In this document: positions 44,412 through 55,430 of the stretch, piece by piece
Position numbering within the stretch: the stretch's first letter is position 1
Layout: each line of letters starts with the position of its first letter
Assembly (NCBI RefSeq): GCF_029784165.1
Contig: NC_073696.1
Coordinates: forward strand, 243,086,892-243,150,891
Direction of reading: 5' to 3'
DNA length: 64,000 nucleotides
Source: Wyeomyia smithii
Taxonomy: Eukaryota > Arthropoda > Insecta > Diptera > Culicidae
The notes under the pieces: generated by a model
Seen by the model: the letters and a program-made list of their open reading frames with translations, nothing else
The model's database searches: none
What the model was told of the DNA's origin: nothing
Position numbers and translations under genes: made by a program

Positions 44412-45084
44412 TCACATATAAATTCAACCAGCAACCGGCAGTATCATTGGCAACATAGATTGTACTACAGAAAAACAACATTAGTCTAGTTAATTAAATG
44501 ACATACTTCTATATGCCTAAAATAATCCGATATACACTAATCTGGAGCAAAATTATATGTTTGCAGTTTGTACCACTATGCAGTGGGACTGTAATGCGGG
44601 TACTTTCAATATGGGACAAAAACAACTTGGTATTTTTTCCATGTTTTTCCATACAAAATTATCAATTTTAATTTTTTTCCAGAAAATATGATAACAATTA
44701 AGTCGATTCCCGATAATAACTCAAAAGTGACCAAAATCAGTATGGGACAGTTATACGGGTACCGGCAGTTTATGCGGTGAATGGTTGTAGAAAGAAGCAA
44801 CACGTCTGTGCAAGCGCTGCAATGTTGTTGTAATAACTTATTTCAATTCATGTTTTCAGTCACAGAAAGTAGCACAACAATTATTGATATATCACGTTTT
44901 AAACCCAGTCAGTTTTCAACCGATTTCTGTCATTTTTGCAGCAATCGATTGGAAAAAATTGTAATCTGATAGTTCAAACTATTGTAATATTGAAAATTGT
45001 TGAACATTGTCGAAACGCAAATGTCGACTTTTGATTGGTCGCTTGCTGCCTTTCCCTAAAAAGGACGACAGAATGGAGTCGGGA

Positions 45085-45215
45085 ATGCACTCTTTGGGCT
45101 ATATAAGAGAATGTTTCTCCTCAAGCAAATCAGTTTACTAGCAGCAGCGGACATCAACACCGATGGCAGTAGGCGAAGTGGATCAGCAGTGGGCAACAGC
45201 GACGGTGGTAGTGGT
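45085..45215 (+). promoter_or_regulatory. TATA-type promoter-like sequence
   Basis: GGGCTATATAAGAG (45097-45110) is followed about 25 bp later by TCAGTTTACTAGCAGCAG, an arthropod initiator-like TCAGT. A reverse CCAAT (gattggtc, 45034-45041) lies about 60 bp upstream. No coding exon follows; a minisatellite begins 180 bp on. It could drive a repeat-derived transcript. Confidence 0.35.
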
Positions 45216-45395
45216 TAGTTGCAGTTCCTACCTTTTTTCAGTTCGACTTCCCTTCGATCTGAGTTGGACACCACCAGCGGTAATCCAATTCAGATATCGT
45301 TGGGTGAATACAACCCGAAACTGAAAGAGACTCGCACCGCCAGGTGGTTTGAGAAGCCACCATCATCCAGCGTATGTATATATAGGTTGTATGCA

Positions 45396-45615
45396 CATAG
45401 CGTGCGTGGCATGCTATATAGCGTGCGTGGCTAGGTATATAGCGTGTGCATGTCTATAGCGTGTCTATGCAGCGTGTCGCTAGCGTGTGTGGCTTGCTAT
45501 ATAGCGTGTGGCTAGCTGTATAGCGTGTGTGTATGTTTGTAGCGTGTGTGTGCATGTTTATATAGCGTGTGTGTGAATGTTTATATAGCGTGTGTGGCTA
45601 GCAGTATAGCGATTG
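45396..45615 (+). repeat. Minisatellite, GTGTGTGGCTAGC/TATATAGC units
   Basis: About ten units of 18-26 bp share 'tatatagcgtgtgtggctag' or 'tgtttatatagcgtgtgtg'. Unit boundaries are irregular. Confidence 0.8.
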
Positions 45616-45619
45616 CAAT

Positions 45620-46700
45620 TTTTATATATAGTTGCTAATCAATCATCTCATGTAGAATCTAATTATCACTGTAAATCATTCAAAACTAAATAAAAAATTT
45701 GCCATGTTGAAAAAAAATTATTCAGTTGTCAATAAATGGCATTGACAAACACAATTAACCTCAAAGCTTATCTGAAGAATTCCTGAGCTAGTTAGCCTGA
45801 ATCACATAATTTTTCGCGCAAGTCTCACGAATTGCAGCAGTTAGTTGTAAAATTATTTACGCTATCGTAAAATACAGAAAATTATTTGAACTGTTATATC
45901 ATAGATGGGGAATGCACTATTTGACCTTAGCTATAGCCTCTTCGTAGCCACTGCCTAAATTAAGATATCTTAGTGCAACTTGATACAAAAGACAGCCTCA
46001 AAACAATTCAATTTCGTTCTTGTTATGGATACGGCAGCAAGTGAAACCGCATCTGGAGCAAAGAGACTTAAATTAATTAACCCCAATTGAGTGTATTCCC
46101 AAACCTATTCCAAGAAATACATTGACATAAGACAGGCTGTCGTATTCTTCGTTACCTCTGCGATCGTGTCTTATGAACAACCTCTTCAACTATTATTATT
46201 CTTACATTGTATGTACATGATCATATCTATATTGTTACATTAATGCAATTAAATCATGGTCATATCACTTATCAAAGTTAATCCTGACCAAAAACCCACA
46301 TCACTAGCAAAAACTTCCTTCTGTGGTCTTTGCAGGGGTTCAGATGTATACCTGATCTCTAACAAAGCAAAGCCTACATTCTAACATTCCTTCTTTATTG
46401 TAGATTTCGTGCGGCACTGGCACAATCCGAAATTCACAGTTCCAAGATAAACGTGATTGAAAATTAGCTTTTAAAATTACCTTTAGAACATCCACGAAAA
46501 CTATGAACAACTTCGAATTTCTTTTTTTCCCATACTTGGAGTATGTTTTTGATTTGAATTCCAAAGACACATTCGTTTTTAACTCAGGTGTTTTGTGAAT
46601 TTTAAAACAAGTCTTTGTGAAATAAAATTTAACCGTATTCGATATCATTTTACATCAAAATTTCAAAATGGAAAAATTTTGAGTTGTGCCGGTGTTGCAC
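45620..46700. other. AT-rich gene-free stretch
   Basis: No gene recognised. The minus-strand 102-codon frame at 46340-46648 has no motif and normal background composition. Confidence 0.45.
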
Positions 46701-46744
46701 GAAACAGCCGATATCCCCACCTAACTGTGAGGACGTGGCAGGCG

Positions 46745-46810
46745 CCGTTATTGGTATATAAATGTCGGGTCATTGAATGATGCACAGTGAGAAGTAATTA
46801 CCCAGTCGCA
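46745..46810 (+). promoter_or_regulatory. TATA-like element after a GGACGTGGC motif
   Basis: GGTATATAAATG (46752-46763) follows GGACGTGGCAGGCGCCGTTA (46731-46750), a relative of 19122-19141. About 30 bp on lies 'gatgcacagtgagaag'. There is no downstream gene. It probably belongs to a dispersed retroelement end. Confidence 0.25.
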
Positions 46811-46859
46811 GTCGTTATTTCAGTTGATTCATTGTGCATTTTGAGTGGCTCGGACCCAT

Positions 46860-47935
46860 CAAGGAGTAGCAACCATTGATATGTACAGTCAGAACTTAGC
46901 TAAGCTAAGCTAAGCTTCAAGCGCTCCTCAATTCGCGTGCTGAAATCTGCTATGAGCCTGCTTCATTGAAGGTATTGGCTTTCTGCGTCTTGACCAGTGT
47001 GTCGAACAGTTGACATTTTTGCATGACACCGTATCGAAAAATACTGTTGCCTCTCTTGCAAACTGCGACAGCAGCGTTCAACTGTACGCTTCTCTATTTG
47101 AGAGAATCGTGTGACTTAAAGCCAACACGGATGGTTAACGATTCCCTTTTGTGCCGATCTCCAGCCGCTTCGATATCTCGACTGTCGCATTGTGCGAATG
47201 ACAATAATTGGCAATCATGCGACAGTTTAGCACAGTAATAAGATGGAAAATCAATAGTTACTATGTATGTACTGCCGAAAAATATCATCAATCGTGTACA
47301 CCAGAAAATTTGAATCCCTACTTCTAAACTTTTTCATTCGAAAATAGTTCGCTGTAGCGAAAGTCTTATCCAAATTTGGCATATTTATTCAAAAACAGGA
47401 CAATAAAAGCATGAATCTTACAAATTCAATTAACGTCCTCGTGCCCAAATAAAAATTGACGCTAAGTGAATTGATTTCACTTCAATTCTTAATAAATGCA
47501 ATAAATACCACAGATAGCTACAGTCAATAACACACGAGCCAGAGATTGTCTATACAATGACAACAATATAAAAAGAAGTGAGCGAGAGAATTGTTGTTCA
47601 TATTGAATTCGTGACAAAAAGCAAGAGATAAAGCAGATTGTATGAAACTTCGATAGCGGCTACTGTCCCGTAGTGTTTCATTCCACAAAGGTAATCACAA
47701 AAATCTTGCTGCTGTCGTGTGAATACTATAGCGTACCAGTACATTTCCCTACCCTGGTCTTGACCACAAATTTGTTTGGTGACAATATTAAATTCTATTA
47801 AATATTAAAATCGAGTATTTTAGAACTAGCTTCATCATATTTCGCGCGGGAAGTGTATCTACATGAAGTTTCTAGAAACTGGAAAATATACTACAATTTT
47901 TGAAAATTCATTTCTATTATCAACGCTTGAAAACA
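46860..47935. other. Gene-free stretch
   Basis: It contains a short AGCTA tandem (46900-46915). A frame at 47023-47238 is unrecognised. No transposon ends were resolved. Confidence 0.4.
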
Positions 47936-47944
47936 CGACATAAC

Positions 47945-48115
47945 TGAAAAACAAGAAAAAAAAGAAAAAAAGGAAAAAAAAGAGAAAAAAAAAAGAAAAA
48001 AAGATAAAACAAATAAAATAAAAATACAACAAAAATAACTTAAGAAATAAAATTGAAAAAGGAACAAACAATTAAAAAAAACAAATAAAATAAAATAAAT
48101 TAAAAAAAACAGCAA
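47945..48115. repeat. A-rich low-complexity tract
   Basis: It is dominated by A with scattered G, T and C (aaaaaagaaaaaaaggaaaa). The minus-strand F/L/S-rich frames across it are artefacts. The next 350 bp (48116-48480) are plain AT-rich DNA with nothing recognised. Confidence 0.85.
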
Positions 48116-49091
48116 CCGTAAGAGTGAATTGTGTTCGAGAATGAATCGATTTCTAAAACTCTAATACTTATAGTATTACTAGAACACCACAGGAGAAGTT
48201 TTTGGGATGATACTCGGAAAAATATTTTAAGCAATTTTTTGATAAATAGTGGAGCAATCTCGCATGTGTATGAAAAATTGGGCCGATCATGATACAACAC
48301 TCCAAATAAAAAAGAAATCGGGCGACTAATTCAAACGTAAACTATAGTCTGATGATGAAAATTGAAAAAAAAAGAATATATAATATTATAACCTATGAAA
48401 AAAATGATGACTTGATGCAAGATTTCTAGAATATCAAAAGTCTTACCTAATTTTAGCTTCAGTTACACCTGATTTGATCAAAGCATTAAGATCCGCTAGC
48501 TTAGTTCCCATCGTAATCATCCGTGACCGTGACAATAGTCTCCAATTGAGGCAGTTTTACTAGAAAGCTTACTTAAATATTTGATTAACATCCCCACTCG
48601 ATCGGTTCCGGTTGCTTTACATTATCCAGAGTGAAATGGAACGCAGAAGATCGACTCATCACCAAATTCTTCCACGCCAGTTTTCTCCGCTCCCAACGCC
48701 GTAGGTACACCGTTGTCGATCGAACAAAGCAAACGCTCTATCACTTCTCGCCCCCTCTCGATCGGATTCGATCGGTCCTTCTGGTGGTGGGACTTCCACG
48801 CACTGTAGGCACCAGCAAACCGTGTGGACGGTACCAGCAAAGATAGCAACAATTAGATGCGACCAATTCAATCCGAAAATTTGCTGCCGTTTCTTCCCTT
48901 CAAAATGGATGCTTCTCTCTCACCCAGCGATTCGAACGCGGTTAGGGGCGTATATAATTAATTGATTTTGTGTCCGATTACGATTGGCCTTTAATGATCG
49001 GTTTCATTCAGCGGAAGGTGATTAAGCTAGTGAAAAATTGGGAAAGTTCACAAATTGGCATTTATTGTACGAACAATTTGGTAACTCTCGT

Positions 49092-49462
49092 TCAGTAACA
49101 ATAGGTGTAGCATGATGTTTCGCAGTTCTGGGTAATGGCCTCGCCTGACAGGCAGACTCCCTCGCCATACTCCGTACTGGGGCAGCAGAGATCCATCGGT
49201 TTCGGACAGGTGCGGTTAACAAACACGGCATGAACCGTCGCGAAGGTGGTCTCCATTTGCTGGTGGTAACGGCGACGATGTTCCGAGATTATTGGTTTCT
49301 AGAAGTAAGATATGTATAAGAATTAAATTTTAGTGTTTACTTCAATAGGAGTAAACTAACCGTAACACTGACTGGACCACAGTAACACGGGTTGTATCCA
49401 TGGTAGGACTTCATGTAGGTCGTATTACACATATCATTTTTATTTAACTTTTTCGTGTACAT
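49092..49462 (-). CDS. Small cysteine-rich protein, two exons
   Basis: Exon 1 (49462-49361) starts at an ATG with an in-frame TAA 12 bases upstream and reads MYTKKLNKNDMCNTTYMKSY, then HGYNPCYCGPVSVT. The donor ACG|GTTAGT and acceptor CTTCTAG|AAA bound a 62-bp intron (49299-49360), phase 0. Exon 2 (49298-49092) reads KPIISEHRRRYHQQMETTFA, then NRTCPKPMDLCCPSTEYGEG, and ends CETSCYTYCY*. In total 102 residues with 10 Cys and no signal peptide. It is unrecognised. It lies 39 bp after the 223-residue Cys-rich frame on the same strand and could instead be its last two exons. Splice fit, phase and composition support coding. Confidence 0.55.
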
Positions 49463-49500
49463 TTTTTGGGTTTACAGAAAAAAATTCTCTTGACAGACTT

Positions 49501-50172
49501 TTAATTTCGATTGCTACTGACATGCATATCAAAGCGTAGCCTACTGGAGTTTCGGGAACAAGCCCCTCCTTCATCATCACATCCTCCTGGTGCGATTTCC
49601 GGAGTGTCTCGCTGGATTCTGGTATGCCGCAATTGAGGATCATCGTTCCGCATTAGGCAACTGTTGCAGTCCTCCAGAGGTACCGGACAGGGTCTTGGTT
49701 TGCAGTGAGAAACCGGTAGATAACAGTCCGGATTTTGTGCGATGGCTTGAGCTGTTCGGATTCGATGCAGCGCACAACAGGGATCACCTTTAGGTTTTTT
49801 AACACAACATTTCTCTACGCAAACTACTGGGCGTAAATTTGAAGGCGGAGGGCAAGCTGGAACAGGTTTGCACTCGGGTTGACGTTCCGGCTTCATGGTT
49901 ACACAGCACTGACAGTTGCAGCGGCAACCTTTAACCGTTGGTACGGCGGTAAAGTCGATTTGCTGAATCGATCTGACACAAGAAGTGGTACTAGCGCAAG
50001 ATGACCGTCTGGACCCTCCAGAACTAGGTCCTGCAGCCACAATACGCATGCACTGGCAGGGGCGGGCACATTTCCGGCAATGATTCTCGGGGTGACTTAC
50101 CGACGGAGCATCATCCTCAGTGCAGTCCGGGGAAATGAAATCTGATGAATAGGTGGATTGAAAGCGGGACAT
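49501..50172 (-). CDS. Cysteine-rich 223-residue protein, unrecognised
   Basis: An ATG at 50172 opens 223 codons ending TAA at 49501. The protein has 26 Cys in clustered pairs and CxC motifs (HCRKCARPCQCM, GCRCNCQCCV, VEKCCVKKPKGDPCC, DCNSC), Pro-rich links and several Arg/Ser stretches. It has no signal peptide or membrane segment, so it is likely intracellular; a metal-binding or disulfide-rich structural role is only inference. Local GC is much higher than in neighbouring repeats, and the frame is unbroken over 670 bp, unlike any transposon gene in the window. A downstream donor (near the final SSRLR codons) could splice it to the small Cys-rich exons at 49462-49092. Confidence 0.6.
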   Translation of the reverse strand: MSRFQSTYSSDFISPDCTEDDAPSVSHPENHCRKCARPCQCMRIVAAGPSSGGSRRSSCASTTSCVRSIQQIDFTAVPTVKGCRCNCQCCVTMKPERQPECKPVPACPPPSNLRPVVCVEKCCVKKPKGDPCCALHRIRTAQAIAQNPDCYLPVSHCKPRPCPVPLEDCNSCLMRNDDPQLRHTRIQRDTPEIAPGGCDDEGGACSRNSSRLRFDMHVSSNRN

Positions 50173-50179
50173 TGCAGGT

Positions 50180-51200
50180 TTTTTTTTGGAAATTTTTCGC
50201 GGTCAAAAGGTACTGCCAAAGTAGCAATAATATTTTCTTGTGAATTTTTAGAAGCCTACTAGACAAAGATGTAAAATATAACCTAGACGGGGGTTGAATC
50301 TCAAAACCCACCCCATTGCGCTTGTTTTGACTTTCGAATTCCGCGCAGCTGGCCAATTTCGTCACGAAAACGATCTCCGATCGCGGCGCCCTGGAATTAA
50401 ATTCCGTATCATTCCAGCTGCCGTGCCAAACGGTTAGAATTTGCGCGGCGCAATCGATCATTGCCTGCAGCGGAAGGACTGTCGAGTCGAAAACAATTGC
50501 TGTTGCCGCTTCCATCATGGCCCCACTTCGGCTGATTACTGTTACGCTGCCTGGAAGTTTAAATTCTGCCACACCCAATCGGAGCAGATCGCCGCTGATT
50601 GATGTCGCTCCTTGCGCAGCATGAAACGCGCCCGCCAAACTTGCATAATCCATTCAATCGACAGCGAATGCGGAATCCGGTGGTGCGGTGATAGGGTGAA
50701 GACGATAAATGGTTCGATCAAACGCGGGTTCGTAATTTCGATACAAAGTTGCACTCGAATCCTAGCAGCGATTGGATAGAGATTATGCTGCCGTCATTGA
50801 TGCCGCGGCTACTGCTGCTGATGCTGATGCTGGTGCCATTGCCAATCCGAACAAGAGGCCTTCGTGTCAGCAACAGCAGCATTAATTGAGATTGAGATAT
50901 TTATGGGCAAATCGATTCGGTCTTCATTGAGCTGCCGCCGATGCCAGTGTGCCCCCAAGCGGTAGAGTGGGGTGGCAAACACGCGACCGCCGCTCTCGCG
51001 ATACCGAAAATACTGTGAACTGTGGTCAGCCGGAGTAACATCTATTGGTTTGTGCGAATCTGGGTTTGATTTCCAGCGACGGTGGCGGCAGTGGTAACCA
51101 CTTAGAGCTGGATGTGATTTGCTAATGTTGGCTAATCAAATCGCTGCTAACGCTCGCAGGGGTTGTAAGTCAGTGGTGAGACGGTGTGTGAAAGGGAAGA
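50180..51200. other. GC-rich presumed 5' flank/regulatory region of the Cys-rich unit
   Basis: It is high in CG dinucleotides, with a CTGCTGATGCTGATGCTGGT triplet run (about 50812-50831). An open minus-strand frame (50653-50117) overlaps the start of the Cys-rich ORF in another frame and lacks known motifs. I treat it as non-coding. Confidence 0.35.
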
Positions 51201-51955
51201 TTTTTTTCCGAGAATTATCTCGTTATATTGTCTAGAAATACTAGATCGAGAAATCAGTGCAGAAAACATTCCTTGCTATTTCTTGAATAGTATAGGTAGA
51301 TTATTAATATTATTTATTTAATTACAGTGACTTAAACTCTTGGTCATTCGTCTCTTTAGCATAGGTAGATGTTTTTTTAATGGAAATAATATTTCGTGGG
51401 GTAGTTCTTCGAATTGTTTTTTCTTTCAATATGTTCATCACAACTTTTATGCATTTTTTTTCTTTTTTGCTTACCTATTTCTGTACAATTGAGTTTTGTT
51501 TTCATCTACTGTAATATGGCATTAAATTGAATTTATCAGGTTTTTGTATTTTTATTGATATCTTTTCTTGTTTGGTATCGAAAAACTCCCAATTCTCGCC
51601 TTTCCGGTTTATTTTGTTCTTCGCTCTTTTATTATAAATTTTATGTTTTACTGTTTTTGTACTCATGCTGTTTTTTTTTATTTTTGATACTTTGTAGGTT
51701 CATTGCGTATTAACTTCTCTCTGGCATCAAAAATACTTATTTTCTTGCGTTCGAAAACGTTGCGCTAGGTATACAAATTTACAATTTGTTTCCATCCATT
51801 TCGATAGAAGATGAGAAATCTCGAATTTGTCTAGTATCTTTTAATTATATTTAATCAACCTTTGTGTTCATTTCTGTTTCTTTATGCAATTTTATTTTTG
51901 GTAGCAACTAAGCTCTCGCTATTTGTCAATAGATGGCGCCAGCATTAAGTGCTTG
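51200..51955. other. T-rich gene-free stretch
   Basis: Strongly T-biased on the plus strand, many short oligo-T runs, no ORF or inverted repeat of note. Confidence 0.5.
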
Positions 51956-51957
51956 TC

Positions 51958-52140
51958 GATTTTGAAAAGAAGAAGGCGACTGAAGCACATCGAGAGTTAA
52001 CAAAAGAAAGTTAACGGATATGCTGCTCTAGGTGAAACAATGTTTCGTGACTGGTTACGTTGTTCCGAAGACTTCGATGCAAACGACTGTACGCGTGAAG
52101 AGAGGCCAAAAATCTTCGAACTCAAAGCGCAGGTGAACGT
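51958..52140 (+). pseudogene. mariner transposase N-terminal fragment
   Basis: The plus strand reads KKKATEAHREL in one frame. After a shift it reads ALGETMFRDWLRCSEDFDAN and REERPKIFELKAQ. These match the paired helix-turn-helix half of mariner-type transposases, where CxxWFxxFKxGDFDxxDxxRxGRPxxFE is the usual pattern. No DDD catalytic domain follows. It is a dead fragment, distinct from the Tc1-like gene at 19.6-20.5 kb. Confidence 0.7.
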
Positions 52141-52399
52141 GATTTATACTGCCCTGAAAGCTTCTTTTGACCGTATAAGATAATGGCGTTACAAAAAACT
52201 TTACTGAAAATTTTTTTCTTCCATCTGCTCTTGTTTTATATATACACCGTTTCGTATCAGGCTAGTCCTCAAGAATCGATTTTGTTGAATATCCAAAAAC
52301 TGAGGCATCTAGAAGGCAACATTGCACAGCATATATTTGACCAGCGAATATTTGCACATCATTGAAACCCACAACTTTGTAGAAGACATAAAAAGAGTT

Positions 52400-52515
52400 T
52401 CTATTAATTTTACGTAATTTTAGGGGGGGGAGTTATGTCGAACGTTACATAAAGGAGAGGGGAGAGGGGTTTTTAAAAATCTAGATTTTTAGCGTTACGT
52501 AATTTATATACCACG
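52400..52515. repeat. Small TACGTAATTT-bounded fragment with G-run
   Basis: 'tttacgtaattttagggggg' (52409-52428) and 'gcgttacgtaatttatatac' (52492-52511) bracket a G-rich piece (ggagaggggagaggggt). The short tacgta motif also appears at 60650 and 60825. Confidence 0.35.
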
Positions 52516-52599
52516 CCCTACTGAGTTGGTTTTTCGTGTTTTTGTCAACAATTTTTATTGTTTTTTTATCTTCAGATTTAAATATTTTCTGATGTTTTT

Positions 52600-55252
52600 T
52601 GCCTTTCTCCTAGAAAGGTATAGCAATCACTTGCAAAACCGAAAATATAAAAGTGCTCCAAAGGGCCGAATGGCATATATCACTCGACTCAGCTCGACGA
52701 GCTGAGCATTTTCTGTATGTGTGTGTATGTGTGTGTGTATGTGAAGATTTTTATTCTCACTCACTTTTCTCAGAGATGGCTGGACCGATTCTCATGAAAT
52801 TAATTGCAAATGAAAGGTCTTGTTGTCTCATAAGACCCTATTTAATTTCAATGTAATCGGATTTTTAGTTTCGAGGTTATGTATCAAATAGTAAAAATCA
52901 TAAAACATCATTATCTCGAAAACTACACAACCGATTTGAACAAAACTGGTCTCAAACGAACGGGCTACCTGAAAAACTCTTAAGTTTTGAATTTTATAAA
53001 GATTGAACATGTAGTTCAAAAGTTATGAAAAGAATCGTGTTCTGAAGACTGTTGAATCTCACTCATGTTTCTCTGAGATGGCTGGACCGATTATCATAAA
53101 ATCAGTGTCAGATGGAAGGTCTAGTTGCCCCATATAACCCTATTGATTTGTTTTGCAATCGGACTATTAATTTGCCTGTTATGTTTAAAAATGTGAAATC
53201 CAGCTATGCAAAGGAACATATTCCGATGACTACTTGGACTCACACACTTTTCTCAGAGATGGCTCACCTGATTTCCACAAAATTAGTGTCAAATGAATGG
53301 TCTAGCTGCAGTTATGGTCTAGTTAAGGGTTAACTGATGAATTATGATTGAACACGTGGTTTCAAAGTTTGGCTGCTCTATACGTTCCCATTTCATTTGA
53401 TTATAATCGAACTTAAGCAACCGTTATGCATTAAATTGTTAACAATACAACGAAAGTCAATTATCTCAAAAAGTACATGACTTATTTGAACATAACTAGT
53501 GCCATACGAACGAGTCAGCTCTCAAACTCACAAATAACAAACTTCATAACAATTTGATATGTGGCTCAAAAGTTATGGAAAGAAAAGAAATTCAAAGACT
53601 ATTTAAAACTATACCTTCTTTGATCGATATATGTGGCCTTAACATAATTTAAGTGTGGTATCGTACTATTTGAACGTTTCAAATTCATTGATTCCTTACG
53701 ATGTGTTTAAAGTCGGCCATAGGATATGATCAAAGTCAAATAACAACTCGTTTGAAATGATTGATTTTAATCGAAATGACAACATCCTCGACTGTTGGCT
53801 TGTGTACTTCGCTTTAATTCTAAATTTTTTTATATTGAGTGGTATTCGGTCATTTTCAGCAGATTTTCTGGCATCAATCTGACACCGGAAATACCCATAT
53901 TGGGAGGTATTTAGTTATTTAGGTTGTTTTCCAAAAATTAAAGTGGTCGTCTTTAAATTCAAAATGGTGTGCAGGGTCAATGTTTGGTTTCTATACATCA
54001 TCACGTTTACGGAAATATCCATATTGAGTATTATTCGGTAATTTCTCTCTGTTGCCTAAAAGTTGCCATTTAGCAATTCAAAATGGTGCCTGAGGACAAT
54101 TGTTAGCTCCTTGCATCATTCTGGTTCCAGAGATACTCATATTGAATAGTATTTTAATCTATCTTGGATAGTATTTCAAACGATTTGTTATTTGACTTTT
54201 ATCATATCCTATGACCGATTCGTCGAGCATTTGCAGACTTTAAACACATCGCAAGGAATCAATGAATTTGAAACGTTCAAATAGTACGGTACCACATTTA
54301 AATTATGTTGAGGCCACACATATCGATCAAAGCAGGTATAGTTTTACATAGTCTTTGAATTTCTTTTCTTTCCATAACTTTTGAGCAACATATCAAATTG
54401 TTATGAAGTTTGTTATTTTTGAGTTTGAGAGATGACTCGTTCGTATGACACTAGTTATGTTCAAATAAGTCATGTTAAATTTGAGATAATAAACTTTCTT
54501 TGTTTTATTAATAATTTAATACATAACGGTTGCTTAAGTTCTATTATAATCAAATGAAATGGGAACGTATAGAACAGCCAATTTTCGAAACCACGTGTTT
54601 AATCATAAATCAATCATGACCATCGTGTTCAATCTTAAACCCTTAACTAGCCCGCTCATCTGATAATATTAATCAAATCGGTTGTGTCGTTTCTGAGATA
54701 ATGAAGTTTCGTGATTTTCACATTTTGGTACATTACAGACGAAGTTACAGTTCGATTACAGTAAAATTCAATAGGGTGTTACGAGGCAGCTAGACTTATT
54801 AGTTGACACTAATTTTGTGGAAATCGGGTCAGCTATCTCTGAGAAAAGTGAGTGAGTTGAAGTAGTCTTCGGAATATGTTCCTTTTCATAGCTGGATTTC
54901 ACATTTTTAAACATAACAGGCAAAGTAATAGTCTGATTGAAAAACAAATCAATAGGGTCTTATGGGGCAACTAGACCTTCCATTTGACACTAATTTTATG
55001 AAAATCGGTTCAGCCATCTCTGAGAAACATGAGTGAGATTAAGTAGTCTTCAGAACACGTTTCTTGTCATAACTTTTGAACCACATATTCAGTCTTTATG
55101 AAATTCGAAAATTAAGAGTATTGCAGGTAGCCCGTTCATTTGAAATTAATTTTGTTCAAATCGGTTGTGTAGTTTTTGAGACAATGATGTTTTATGGCAA
55201 AAATTGAATGAGAAAGGCTGGGTCTGACCGCTAGGTGGATTAATTTAGGTTT
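52600..55252 (+). mobile_element. Repeat family E, copy 1: giant near-palindrome, 2.65 kb
   Basis: The head is GCCTTTCTCCTAGAAAGGTA at 52600, then 'agtgctccaaagggccgaat', 'cagctcgacgagctgagcat' and a GT tract. The tail is AATGAGAAAGGCTGGGTCTG to 55252. The arm 52880-53765 reappears inverted at 54172-55212 over almost its whole length, leaving a centre of about 400 bp. The centre carries the inverse of the 4.2-4.7 kb repeat. Within each arm are diverged units with 'tttctcagagatggctgaac' about every 290 bp. There is no coding capacity. Confidence 0.8.
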
Positions 55253-55253
55253 T

Positions 55254-55366
55254 GCCTTTCTCCTAGAAAGGTATAGCAATCACTTGCAAAACCGAAAATG
55301 TTAAAGTGCTCCAAAGGGCCGAATGGCTTATATCACTCGACTCAGTTCGACGAGCTGAGCATTTTC

Positions 55367-55430
<64 letters not shown>

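Noticed and set aside
47859..48115. Phe-rich minus-strand frames resembling a membrane protein
   Set aside because: Caused by the A-rich low-complexity tract.
50117..50653. 178-codon minus-strand frame
   Set aside because: It overlaps the Cys-rich ORF start in another frame, and its last third is AT-rich filler. No motif or splice support, although the first part is compositionally coding-like.
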